16,139 nt of DNA from Thalassospiraceae bacterium (GTDB lineage: Bacteria; Pseudomonadota; Alphaproteobacteria; Rhodospirillales; Magnetovibrionaceae), in assembly GCA_030638205.1 (NCBI GenBank), contig DAOWFB010000116.1, forward strand, positions 1-16,139. Direction: 5' to 3'. Shown one piece after another: positions 1-8,100 of this stretch. A program made the position numbers and the translations under genes. Position 1 is the stretch's first letter. Each line of letters opens with the position of its first letter. The notes below the pieces were generated by a model, which saw only the letters and a program-made list of their open reading frames with translations, did no database searches and was not told the DNA's origin.

Positions 1-231
1 GATGCGGTTCCGGTTATATCGGTAACCACTAGCATTAAATCATCATTTTATGATTGCACCCGTCAGGTGTTGGAAATAAATAAAAATATTGGCAAACCGC
101 CATGGGAAACAACTTATTTTCCTGTACGCATATTGGCACCAAATTCAGTAGCCACTATGGACCACAATCTAGCCCGCCTGAATATACATGTTGATGGTAG
201 TGGAAATATACTTTCTGCGAAGTGCGGTTAG
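1..231 (+). CDS. Peptidase inhibitor I78 family protein, C-terminal part (5' end outside window)
   Basis: The open frame runs from base 1 to a TAG at 229-231 and gives 76 residues with no start visible, so the N-terminus (probably a signal peptide or lipoprotein region) lies outside the window. The tail matches the I78 inhibitor pattern: an early Cys (YDCTRQVLE), a short spacer with a Gly-Lys-Pro turn, a strand reading PVRILAPNSVATMD, then ARLNIHVDGSGNI and a terminal KCG. Family members typically have a V-R-x-x-x-P-G-x-x-x-T-M-D strand, R-L-N-V, and end in C-G; they are small secreted or periplasmic inhibitors of serine proteases. The two Cys fit the family's conserved disulfide. The gene converges on the helicase at 365. 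Its last codons and stop are the first copy of the tandem array that follows. Function is inferred from motifs only. Confidence 0.75.
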   Translation, partial: DAVPVISVTTSIKSSFYDCTRQVLEINKNIGKPPWETTYFPVRILAPNSVATMDHNLARLNIHVDGSGNILSAKCG

Positions 232-352
232 CGCCAAGCATAAGTGCGGTTAGCACCAAACAGAAGTGCGGTTAGCACCAAACAGAAGTGCGGTTAGCAC
301 CAAACATGAGTGCGGTTAGCACCAAGCATAAGTGCGGATAAGCGCAGCTAGG
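221..352 (+). repeat. 22-bp tandem array, about 6 copies, starting inside the I78 gene
   Basis: Units start at 221, 243, 265, 287, 309 and a divergent one at 331. The consensus is AGTGCGGTTAGCACCAAACA followed by GA. Units 2 and 3 are identical; others differ at a few bases; the sixth has GGATAA in place of GGTTA. The first unit holds the final codons and TAG stop of the I78 gene, so the array looks like an expansion of the gene's 3' end. Each unit can form a small hairpin, GTGC-GGTTA-GCAC, and in the divergent first and sixth units the stem still pairs as RNA through G-U wobble. Because 22 is not a multiple of 3, TAG recurs in all three frames. Confidence 0.9.
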
Positions 353-364
353 TGCTTTGTTTCA

Positions 365-2191
365 CTATATGTGATCGGCGGCGTTGAAATATGGCAGGTT
401 GTCTTGTGATGAACATCCAAGCATGGCCAATCTTTCAGCAATTTTAATCGCCTTTTGGTATTTGCGTTCGCTTTCAGCCGGACTGTGCGTTTTAAATGCG
501 GTACCACAAAGTGAAATTCCATAATGGGCCTGAAGAGTTCTTATTTTTTTACCAGCCAGCATGCCATCTGCAATTAATGCTAACTCGAAATCATCTTGTT
601 TTTTAACCCAGAATTGATTTTTTACTAAATAAGTACGGATGTGCGCCTCGGCTGCCAGTGCCGCATCCCAATAATCTGTTTCAGAGTTTGTTTCATCGCC
701 GGAAACTTCCGCAAATGCCATGCAGAAGCCTAAGAATACTTTTTCTTTATCTGTGGCGGTTTTCCATGCGGTGGAACCAAGACTTTCCCAAACTGATAGG
801 TTCATCTCATCAAATACTTTTGGTACACGTTCAAAGAACAGGTTGTGCAATCCGCTTTCGTTGAGCGAGCTATCTAGTTTTTGTTCTTTGTATATATCGG
901 TTGCGGCATAGGTTCCACAAACGGGGCAGGTATCGTCTTTATGAATACCTTTTTTGTAAATATGAGAACATCTGGTTTTATTGGGCAATTCGCTTTTGCA
1001 AAGAAGGTATGTTTCGGCCTCTTCTTCGTCATCGTGCTGTTGGCCAATCCAATTAAAACGGTTCATGTATTGCAGGCTCGAGCGCCTGTTGCTCCATAGG
1101 CTCCATTCCAGTTTTTCCACTGGCCCGAATGTGCTCCAGTTTGAGCTAACATCAATAATTACACATTTTTCCTTGCCCGGTGCCGAGCGCAACCCACGAC
1201 CAACCGACTGGCCCCACAATACTTTGGATAGGGTTGGGCGCAGATGAACAATTATGTTGCAATAAGGGTTATCCCACCCTTCGGCCAGTACACCAACCGA
1301 GACCATGGCCTCTATTTCACCATTTTCGTGTTGCGCCAAAAGCTCCATCCGTTCCTTGATGGGGGTTCCGGCGGTAATAATCGCGGCCTTGATACCATCT
1401 TGCTGAATTCTATTCAGGGTGGCCTCTGCAACGGAAATATCGGCACAAAACCATGCTGATACAGGGTTTCCCGAAACCTTTAAACGTTCTTCGTTGTAGC
1501 TCCACATGGCATAATCAATCATCGATGATTTAATTATGGCGGGGGCCAGCTTGGTGACCGGAAAATCACCCGAACTTGTATCGATGCTTGCTAGATTTAG
1601 GTCGTGCACAAAATGCGGACGATAAACCGGCTGCACCAAAACGCCTTCGGCGATTAAGTCTTCAATATTTGCACAATCTATAATTGCGTCGAAGGCAAGG
1701 TTTAGCTGATCGCGCTGATCGTTGGTGTTTCGTTCGGGTGACGCGGTCAAGCCAATGAAGTGAGCCTCTGTTTTAGCGTTCTCGTTAAAATCATCAAGTA
1801 TTCGTTTGTAGGCTGTTCCATTGGGTGATACCCGGTGGGCTTCATCAACAATTACCAAGTCGGCCTTGGATATGGCATCGGCCAGCATTTCTTTTGCCCG
1901 CATATTGGTTGAAAGCAAAATATCATAACCTTCGAATGCATCCCCGGTGTCGGCCGCGGTTAATTTACGAACGCTGTGTTTTTTGCTGAGCGCTCTTTCT
2001 AGCTGCTCGAGTAGCACTAGCCGATGGCATAGCACGATAATTTTTTTATCTTTATAGAACCGCTCTATAATCTCGCTGGCAAGCACAGTTTTACCGGCAC
2101 CGGTTGGCGCCTTTAATATAAAACGTCTGTATTGCTTAATCGTCGACGGGAAGCTGTCGATTACTTTCTGTTGCCAGTTTCTAAGCTGCAT
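365..2191 (-). CDS. SF2 DEAD/DEAH-box helicase with C-terminal zinc ribbon
   Basis: This 608-residue protein has the two RecA-like domains of an SSL2/RecG-type superfamily 2 helicase. Visible motifs are a Q-motif-like RNWQQ start, Walker A APTGAGKT (28-35), DEAH (116-119), motif III TAS (149-151), motif V VGVLAEGWD (about 299-307) and motif VI QSVGRGLR (328-335). A four-Cys zinc ribbon follows (C398, C408, C422, C425), then about 180 residues of C-terminal extension that I do not recognise. It should couple ATP hydrolysis to movement on DNA or RNA. It starts with ATG 41 bp after the atpF stop on the same strand, so it may be transcribed from the atp operon, although it is not part of ATP synthase. 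Similar stand-alone helicases occur in phages and mobile elements, so a recent insertion behind atpF is possible. The exact substrate is unknown. Confidence 0.85.
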   Translation of the reverse strand: MQLRNWQQKVIDSFPSTIKQYRRFILKAPTGAGKTVLASEIIERFYKDKKIIVLCHRLVLLEQLERALSKKHSVRKLTAADTGDAFEGYDILLSTNMRAKEMLADAISKADLVIVDEAHRVSPNGTAYKRILDDFNENAKTEAHFIGLTASPERNTNDQRDQLNLAFDAIIDCANIEDLIAEGVLVQPVYRPHFVHDLNLASIDTSSGDFPVTKLAPAIIKSSMIDYAMWSYNEERLKVSGNPVSAWFCADISVAEATLNRIQQDGIKAAIITAGTPIKERMELLAQHENGEIEAMVSVGVLAEGWDNPYCNIIVHLRPTLSKVLWGQSVGRGLRSAPGKEKCVIIDVSSNWSTFGPVEKLEWSLWSNRRSSLQYMNRFNWIGQQHDDEEEAETYLLCKSELPNKTRCSHIYKKGIHKDDTCPVCGTYAATDIYKEQKLDSSLNESGLHNLFFERVPKVFDEMNLSVWESLGSTAWKTATDKEKVFLGFCMAFAEVSGDETNSETDYWDAALAAEAHIRTYLVKNQFWVKKQDDFELALIADGMLAGKKIRTLQAHYGISLCGTAFKTHSPAESERKYQKAIKIAERLAMLGCSSQDNLPYFNAADHI

Positions 2192-2232
2192 TTAAATTGA
2201 AAACCTGTGTAAGAAAAGCTTCAGTACAAAAC

Positions 2233-2769
2233 CTAGTTAAGCTTTTTTCCCAGCTCACCTATGGAGCCATTTATAATGTCTTTGGCTTTGGCACCGGAAA
2301 CGTCCTTTTCCAGTATTTTAGCCGTTGCCTCAAGGGCCACATCAACCGCTACCGCCCTTACTTCTTGCAGGGCCGACGCTTCGGCCTGGGCAATGCGGTC
2401 TTTGGCCATTTGTTCAGAACGTTTAAGGCTTGATTCCAGTTGTTTTGCCGCTTCAACCCCAAGGCGTTCGGCCTCGGCACGCGCCGCAGCTACAATATTT
2501 TCGGCTTCAGCCAATGCTTCGTGTTGCTTGCGTTCATAGTCGGCCAGCATATCTTGGGCTTCTTCGCGCAGGCGGGCCGCTTCGTCAAGTTCAGATTTGA
2601 TGGCATCAGAGCGGTCATCAAGCATTGCACCCACGGCTATGAATATTTTTTTGCCAAAAAAGACAAAAAACATAATGAATGCCGCAGCAACAATAAACGA
2701 AGTTGAAGCATAAAATGGTTCTGCAATACCAGATGCTGTTTCAGCGGCCAGGGCCTGGGATATGAACAT
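2233..2769 (-). CDS. atpF: ATP synthase F0 subunit b
   Basis: At 178 residues this is one of the two b-type stalk subunits. A short N-terminal stretch containing ALAAE precedes one membrane span (about residues 24-44, ending FFGKKIF). A long charged, Ala/Glu/Arg-rich coiled coil follows, with the family-typical sequence around MLDDRSDAI and a C-terminal segment that binds delta/F1. The subunit links F0 to F1 as part of the peripheral stator. It starts with ATG 18 bp after the atpF' stop, with GAGG about 10 bases upstream. Being last in the I-B-E-F'-F order identifies it as b rather than b', as in other alphaproteobacteria. The F1 genes (atpHAGDC) do not follow; a helicase gene does, consistent with the split atp clusters of this class. 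Confidence 0.93.
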   Translation of the reverse strand: MFISQALAAETASGIAEPFYASTSFIVAAAFIMFFVFFGKKIFIAVGAMLDDRSDAIKSELDEAARLREEAQDMLADYERKQHEALAEAENIVAAARAEAERLGVEAAKQLESSLKRSEQMAKDRIAQAEASALQEVRAVAVDVALEATAKILEKDVSGAKAKDIINGSIGELGKKLN

Positions 2770-2787
2770 GTTTTTAGAACCTCATTC

Positions 2788-3369
2788 TCAGGTGCGGCTT
2801 TTTAATGCAGTGGAAACTGCACTTGAAACGGCATTTTCATTGGCGGGCTCATTAATCAGCTTTGATACCGCTGCGGTTGCCACATCAACGGCCACAGCTT
2901 TAATCCCCGAAAGGGCCTCAAGCTTGGCTTTGTTAATGGAGCTTTCAGCCTGTTTGATGCTTTCAGATAGTTGTGCGGTCAATTTGGCTTGGCGGTTATG
3001 GGCCTCGGTCGAGGCTTTTTCCTTAACTTCGCGAATAGCGTCTGCCGCTTGAGAGCGTGCGCTGGCCAATGATTGTTCATATGCGCTGGCTGCTGCTTCG
3101 GCCTGGGCTTTTAGGTCTTCGGCCTTGGCTAGATTGTCATCAATCTTGTTTTGCCGTTCTTCCAGCACCTCGCCAATGCGGGGCAGGGCAACTGTGCTCA
3201 TCAATGCATATAGCGCTACAAATGAAATGACTAACCACACCACCTGTGATGAATAGGTAGAGACATCAAGTTGGGGCAAGCCACCATCAGCCGCCATCGC
3301 TACCGCGGCAGTCAGGTAAGTCGTTGTGCCTACAAGGCCTGAAATCAGGGCTTTGTTCAGAACTCGCAT
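2788..3369 (-). CDS. atpF': ATP synthase F0 subunit b' (second b-type subunit)
   Basis: The protein has one membrane span in the b' context GLPQLDVSTYSSQVVWLVIS, then the characteristic LPRIGEVLEERQ and a long coiled coil ending near KSRT. It pairs with subunit b to form the heterodimeric stator found in alphaproteobacteria, cyanobacteria and plastids. I use the ATG at 3367-3369 (193 residues); the frame also allows a TTG start at 3388-3390 adding seven residues, but neither has a clear Shine-Dalgarno sequence. Ahead of the normal start of b' lies an extra hydrophobic segment (about residues 5-25) ending AMAADGG, which looks like a cleavable signal peptide with an AxA site. The gene follows atpE after a 115-bp gap that contains a strong RNA hairpin. 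Confidence 0.93.
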   Translation of the reverse strand: MRVLNKALISGLVGTTTYLTAAVAMAADGGLPQLDVSTYSSQVVWLVISFVALYALMSTVALPRIGEVLEERQNKIDDNLAKAEDLKAQAEAAASAYEQSLASARSQAADAIREVKEKASTEAHNRQAKLTAQLSESIKQAESSINKAKLEALSGIKAVAVDVATAAVSKLINEPANENAVSSAVSTALKSRT

Positions 3370-3425
3370 ATTGCGGGATCTCGCATCCAAGGGTTCAAAT
3401 CATCATCTAGGTTAGTGGCCTAATT

Positions 3426-3467
3426 GGCCTGCCCGGCAATAATGCCTAGAAATAATTAGGGCAGGCC
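3426..3467 (-). promoter_or_regulatory. Intercistronic hairpin between atpE and atpF'
   Basis: GGCCTGCCC (3426-3434) and GGGCAGGCC (3459-3467) are perfect 9-bp inverted arms. Inside the loop a second small hairpin forms, GGCA-ATAA-TGCC (3435-3446). Another weak palindrome, CCTGAAATCAGG (3466-3477), adjoins it. No U-tract follows on the minus strand, so this is not a standard terminator. It sits just 3' of atpE, where partial attenuation or 3'-end protection would favour the c subunit, which is needed in many copies per complex. The function is inferred. Confidence 0.6.
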
Positions 3468-3484
3468 TGAAATCAGGAACTAAC

Positions 3485-3712
3485 TTAGAACGCAAACAAG
3501 ATTAGGAATGCAATAACCAGCGCGTAAAGAGCAACCGCTTCCACCAAGGCAAAGCCCAGAATGGCACGACCGAATGCACGGCCTTCGGATGCAGGGTTAC
3601 GTGCGATTGCACTAATCAGGGACGAAAAGATGTTACCGATACCGACACCAACACCACCAAGGCCAATAACAGCCAGGCCAGCACCAATCATCTTTGCGGC
3701 TTCTAATTCCAT
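3485..3712 (-). CDS. atpE: ATP synthase F0 subunit c (proton-translocating ring)
   Basis: This is a 75-residue hairpin of two membrane helices. Helix 1 is the Gly/Ala-rich GAGLAVIGLGGVGVGIGNIF. The polar loop carries R38-N39-P40 (ARNPASEG). Helix 2 holds the ion-binding carboxylate E58 in GFALVEAVALYALV. No Na+-binding signature is evident beside it, so proton coupling is expected. Multiple copies form the rotating ring that exchanges protons with subunit a. It starts with ATG, with AAGGA 12-16 bases upstream, and lies between atpB (61-bp gap) and atpF' (115-bp gap). The gaps on both sides carry hairpins, in keeping with the separate expression control this subunit often has. Confidence 0.97.
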   Translation of the reverse strand: MELEAAKMIGAGLAVIGLGGVGVGIGNIFSSLISAIARNPASEGRAFGRAILGFALVEAVALYALVIAFLILFAF

Positions 3713-3733
3713 AGTTTTAGTTCCTTAAGGCTT

Positions 3734-3748
3734 GGTCAAAAAATGACC
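3734..3748 (-). promoter_or_regulatory. Small hairpin in the atpB-atpE gap
   Basis: GGTCA-AAAAA-TGACC forms a 5-bp stem with a 5-nt loop (read on the minus strand with a T-rich loop). It lies about 20 bases upstream of the atpE start and just ahead of its AAGGA ribosome binding region. It could influence atpE translation or mRNA processing. It is short enough to be chance. Confidence 0.3.
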
Positions 3749-3773
3749 GGTTAAAATAAAAGTTGTTATTAAA

Positions 3774-4499
3774 TTAATGTAGATGAATCGCATCATGCAG
3801 GTAAAGGCAAGTCAAAACCGTAAATACATACGCCTGCAGAAAAGCGACAAGAAATTCAAACCCTACTAACAATACATCAACGCCCAGTGGTGCCCAGCCA
3901 CCAAATATACCCAATGGGATTACAAATCCGGCAAACACCTTCATCATAATGTGGCCAGCGGTCATGTTGGCGAAAAGACGCACCGAAAGGCTTATGGGAC
4001 GTGATAGGTATGAAATAATTTCAATGGGAATCATCAACGGCAGCACCGCTGCGGGCACCCCGGATGGGACAAAATAAGAAAAGAATTTAAGTCCATGACG
4101 CATAATACCAACGGCGGTTACACCGATGAACACCACTATGGCCAGAACAAAGGTAACAATTATGTGGCTGGTAATGGTGAAACCATAAGGCATAAGGCCA
4201 AGCATGTTTGCAAACAAGATAAACATGAAAAGGGTGAACACAAATGGGAAGAAGCGTCTTCCTTCGGTTCCGACGTTATCGCGCAAAAGGCCTGCTATGA
4301 ATTCGTAGCTTAGTTCAGCCATTGATTGCCAGCGTCCGGGAACCAGCGCACGACCACGCATGGAAAGACTAAGAAACAAGGTAACGGTTGCCACCGTCAG
4401 CAGCATGAATGCGCTGGCATTGGTAAAGGTTGCATCGAGACCGCCAAGGTTAATCTCAACCAGCGGGCGTATGGTGAATTGCTCGATAGGGTTGGCCAC
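3774..4499 (-). CDS. atpB: ATP synthase F0 subunit a
   Basis: This 241-residue polytopic membrane protein forms the proton half-channels against the c-ring. The diagnostic helix reads ISLSVRLFANMTAGHIMM, with the essential arginine at R174 (the counterpart of E. coli R210). Other family marks are GRWQSMAELSYEFIAGLL, FFPFVFTLFMFILFANMLGL and the acidic/His-bearing C-terminal helix ending LYLHDAIHLH. It starts with GTG at 4497-4499; an in-frame TAA lies ten codons upstream, so no earlier start is possible. It follows atpI after an unusually long gap of 223 bp that may hold an internal promoter. Confidence 0.97.
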   Translation of the reverse strand: MANPIEQFTIRPLVEINLGGLDATFTNASAFMLLTVATVTLFLSLSMRGRALVPGRWQSMAELSYEFIAGLLRDNVGTEGRRFFPFVFTLFMFILFANMLGLMPYGFTITSHIIVTFVLAIVVFIGVTAVGIMRHGLKFFSYFVPSGVPAAVLPLMIPIEIISYLSRPISLSVRLFANMTAGHIMMKVFAGFVIPLGIFGGWAPLGVDVLLVGFEFLVAFLQAYVFTVLTCLYLHDAIHLH

Positions 4500-4534
4500 G
4501 TTTTTTGTATCTCGTTTTCTGGATTAAAGAATTG

Positions 4535-4564
4535 ATTATAACGTATGAATATCAGGGGTTTCGC
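4535..4564 (-). promoter_or_regulatory. Possible sigma-70 promoter for atpB
   Basis: On the minus strand a perfect TATAAT lies at 4540-4535, with a poor -35 (GCGAAA, 4564-4559) 18 bp upstream. Transcription would start about 30 bases before the GTG of atpB. The 223-bp atpI-atpB gap (4500-4722) otherwise contains only AT-rich sequence, a small palindrome CCTAA-ACGTC-TTAGG (4596-4610) and a T-rich stretch. It would allow the F0 structural genes to be expressed apart from smc and atpI. Confidence 0.35.
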
Positions 4565-4722
4565 ATGTATATTATTCCCAAAAATCGCCTCTTTCCTAAA
4601 CGTCTTAGGTGCTATGAGCAAGCCTAAAAGTGGCAAAAAATGGGGTTTTTTTATGTTTTTTTACTCTATTTTGCAATGTGGGTATTAATGCGGGTATTGA
4701 TTGTGGAATGAATTTTATCTAT

Positions 4723-5109
4723 TTATTCGGGTAAGTCCTTGGAGTCTATAGGATTATTTGTATTTTTATTATTGTTTGCGTCATGGTTTGTGTCGTTTCT
4801 TTCTATTAGCCCGGTGGAGCGATAAACATTAAGAATTCCAGCCCCGGCACCCAGAAAGAAAAAAACAATCATAAATAACGGTCTTGTTTCCAGCCAGCCA
4901 TCGATAAACCAGCCTATTCCAGCGCCGACAATTAGCCCGGAAAGAAGCTCGGCCCCAACCCGCATGGCTTGGCCCACGCCTTCGTTGGGGGGTGGCGCCT
5001 GATTTTTGGGGCTATCTGTGCTCTCTGGGCCGCGAGCGGCCTTTATGCGGCGCCCCAGATCATCTATATCGTCTTCTGAGTTGTTGTTCTCATTAATTTT
5101 TTTTGGCAT
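4723..5109 (-). CDS. atpI: AtpI/AtpZ-family ATP synthase accessory membrane protein
   Basis: The 128-residue protein has a long polar N-terminus (residues 1 to about 45, rich in Asn, Asp and Pro), then two membrane helices: VGAELLSGLIVGAGIGWFID and PLFMIVFFFLGAGAGILNVYR. The GxGIGWxxD-W motif and the hairpin of two helices are typical of the alphaproteobacterial AtpI family, which heads the F0 cluster and is thought to help c-ring assembly or Mg2+ handling. The tail is Asn/Asp-rich and poorly conserved. The gene starts with ATG 24 bp after the smc stop, on the same strand, so smc and atpI are probably co-transcribed. Confidence 0.85.
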   Translation of the reverse strand: MPKKINENNNSEDDIDDLGRRIKAARGPESTDSPKNQAPPPNEGVGQAMRVGAELLSGLIVGAGIGWFIDGWLETRPLFMIVFFFLGAGAGILNVYRSTGLIERNDTNHDANNNKNTNNPIDSKDLPE

Positions 5110-5133
5110 TTTACCCGGACCATACTCAGTTTT

Positions 5134-8100
5134 TTAGGCCGATTCGCGAAGCTCCACGGCACCTTCGAGGTCAACACTAACCAGCTGGCTTACACCACGT
5201 TCACCCATGGTAACACCGAATAAGCGATCCATGCGGGCCATGGTCATGCGGTGGTGGGTAATTATCAGGAATCTGGTGGTTCCACCTTCGGCCATTTCTT
5301 CTAGCAATGTGCAGAATCTATCAACATTGGCATCATCTAGCGGTGCGTCGACCTCATCTAGTACACAAATAGGGGCAGGATTGGTCATGAATACGGCAAA
5401 CAACAAGGCGGTCGCAGTCATGGCTTGTTCACCACCGGAAAGCAGTGACAGAACCTGCATGCGCTTGCCCGGAGGGCTAGCCATGATTTCAAGTCCGGAT
5501 TCCAATGGGTCGTCAGCTTCGATTAGTTTCAGGTGCGCTTTACCGCCACCAAACAGTCGCTGGAACAATTCTTGGAAGTGCTTATCAACCTCGTGGAATG
5601 ATGTCAGCAGACGCTCACGTCCTTCGCGGTTAAGCTCGTTAATTCCGCGGCGAAGTTTTTCAATTGCATGAACAAGATCACTGCGCTCCGTTTCGAGACC
5701 TTCGATTTGTTCACCCATTTCACGCGCCTCTTCTTCGGCGCGAAGGTTGACCGGCCCCATGGTGTCACGTTCACGGCTAAGGCGCTCAACCCGGCGCTCA
5801 ACCTGTTCAAGCTCGGGCAGGTCGGCCCCTTCTTTTAGTTCCGCTAACTCCGGAAGGTCCTCGGGCGCACAGTCAAGGCGTTCGCGAACACGTTCAATTA
5901 TGCTGTCACACCCTTGACGATTTTGTTCGACCACACCTTCAATGCGAACACGGTCTTCACGAGATTTAGCAAGTTCGGCCTCGGATTCTCGCAACAGCTT
6001 GTTGGCATGGTTTAATTTTTGTTCGGCAACCGCCAGTTGGTCTGCTGCAATCTTGCGTGCCCCTTCGGATTCTTCGATTAAAACCATAAGCTCTTCGCGC
6101 TTGGCTTTTATCTCATCCGGTTTTTTGGCTAGTTCTTCCAGTTCGGCCTGAACCTCACGGGTGCGGTCTTCAAGATGCATAATGCGTTCTTCGGCACCTT
6201 CTTTGCGTTCGCTCCACGATAAAAGTTCGCGCTCAATATCGGCAAGGCGACGCTTTCTTTCTTCGGCTACGCGTTGATGCCCACCGTGGACGCCTTGGCA
6301 TTCAATTTGGGTATCGCGTTTGCCGGTAAGGTCGCTACGCATGGTGGTTACAAGTTCCCGCAACGCTTCGGTGTCTGGCATGGACGCCAGTCGTTGTTCT
6401 GTGTCGCTCATTTGTTTGCGAGCTTCGCCGAGGTCATGCTCAACCGCACTAACTGACTGAGTGATACCCTCTAATCTTGAATTTCTTTCACTGACAGCAG
6501 ATTTAATGGCAGCCACACTGTCACGTAAACGCTGGGCGTCTTCTTCGGAATCTTTAAGCGCAATGCGGGCATCGCGTTCAGCTATTTTAGATTTTCCAAC
6601 CCTGTCGTTTGCAGACTTTGCTTGCGCCTCAACTCCAGCAACGTTTTCACGCACACCTTTGATGCTGGCACGAACATCACGCAGACGACCAAGCTGTTCA
6701 AGCCGCCCCGTGGCGGCGGTCTTGGCCCCGGTTGTGACCGTGTATCCATCCCAACGCCAAAGCGCACCAGATTTACTTACAATGCGTTGGCCTTGTTTCA
6801 ACAACGGTGCAAGCCTGGCTCCAGTTTCGTCGTCATCGATCACACCTATTTGCGATAGACGCCTTGAAAGCGCTTCTGGCGCACGAACAAAACGGTTAAG
6901 TGCGCTACATTCATGGGGCAGGGGGTGGGCACCTTCAAGCGCACCCATAACAGACCAGTGTACAGGTGCTGCTTCATCGGCAGGTGCGTTCAAATCTTCG
7001 CCCAAGGCCGCACCCAAGGCTGCTTCATAGCCCGCATCTACACTTACGGCGTCCATCAGTGGCGGCCACATGTCGGCTTCTTCGTGTTCCAATATTTGTG
7101 AAAGGGCTTCTTCTTCGGCCTCAATTCTGGAAAGTGCGACACGGGCATCACTTAATGCATGGCGAGCGCGGTCAGTTTCTTCGGATGCGGCCACGGCGGC
7201 GCTTTCGGCACCTTCAAGTCGGGCGTTTGCATTTTCCCTGGCCGATTCTTTTTCACCCAGAGCTTCAATTACACTGCTAAGGCCACTTTCTTCGTCTGCC
7301 TCGTTTTCAACTTCACTTTTTTGCCGGGAAAGATCTTCAAACCGTTCAGAAAGACGCTCAAGCCGTGTGGTAAGCTCGGTTTTGGCGTGATTAAGGCCGG
7401 CACGTTCGGAATCCTGTTCGTTAATACGGTCTCCAACGCTGGTAAGCTTGGCCTCTATTTCGGCAACCGCTTTACTTGCTTCTTCCAGTGCGCGTTCAGA
7501 CTCAGTCAATGCCTCGTCTTCGCCTTCGCGTTCGCCATCAATTTTTGTTTTTTCAGCCCCAAGCTTGCGTGCGGCCTGCGCTGCATCTTCGGCTAGATCA
7601 CGTTCGCGCGCTATGTCATGCTTGACTTGCTCAAGGCGGTGAATGCGGTCAAGTCTGGTTGTTTCAATTCGGTTTGCTTCTTCGTCCAGGCCTTCGCGCG
7701 CCAAGGTAAAACGTTGCAGCTTTGCGGCTACTTCGGCCTCGATGGTGCGTAGCTCAGGAACACCTTCGGCAGCCTCTAGCTGTTGGGTGGTTGTGTTTGC
7801 AACATTGGCGGTTAATCCAGCAACTATTGATTGTGAACCTTTTAATTTTTCTTGATTAGTGTTTAGTTCTTCTTGTGCCTTTATCCAGCGAACATGATAG
7901 AGCATGGCCTCTGCCTTGTTTATAAGGTCAGAAATATTGCGATAGCGCGTTGCTTGGCGTGATTGTTTCTTCAGGCTTTGTAATTGCGATTCCAGCGTTA
8001 CCAAAATGTCATCAAGGCGCGAAAGGTTGGTTTCTGCACCGCGCAAACGCAACTCTGCCTCATGACGGCGTGAATGCAGCCCAGTAATGCCAGCCGCTTC

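Noticed and set aside
221..352. CRISPR array at the 22-bp repeats
   Set aside because: The copies are directly adjacent with no unique spacers, and no cas genes are present.
2214..2246. AAAAGCTT / AAGCTTTT inverted repeat between atpF and the helicase
   Set aside because: The arms are A/T-rich, the loop is 17 nt, one arm lies in the atpF coding end, and on the coding strand no proper T-run follows. It is too weak to call a terminator.
4397..4636. Minus-strand frame of 79 codons overlapping the atpB start
   Set aside because: It overlaps atpB in another frame, has no family features, and the atpB reading is unambiguous.
4679..4712. GGGTATT direct repeats in the atpI-atpB gap
   Set aside because: Only two short copies in AT-rich DNA, as expected by chance.
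5207..5671. Long + strand open frames opposite smc (also at 6461-7030)
   Set aside because: They are antisense shadows of a GC-biased coiled-coil gene; their Ser/Arg/Ala-rich translations have no domain features.
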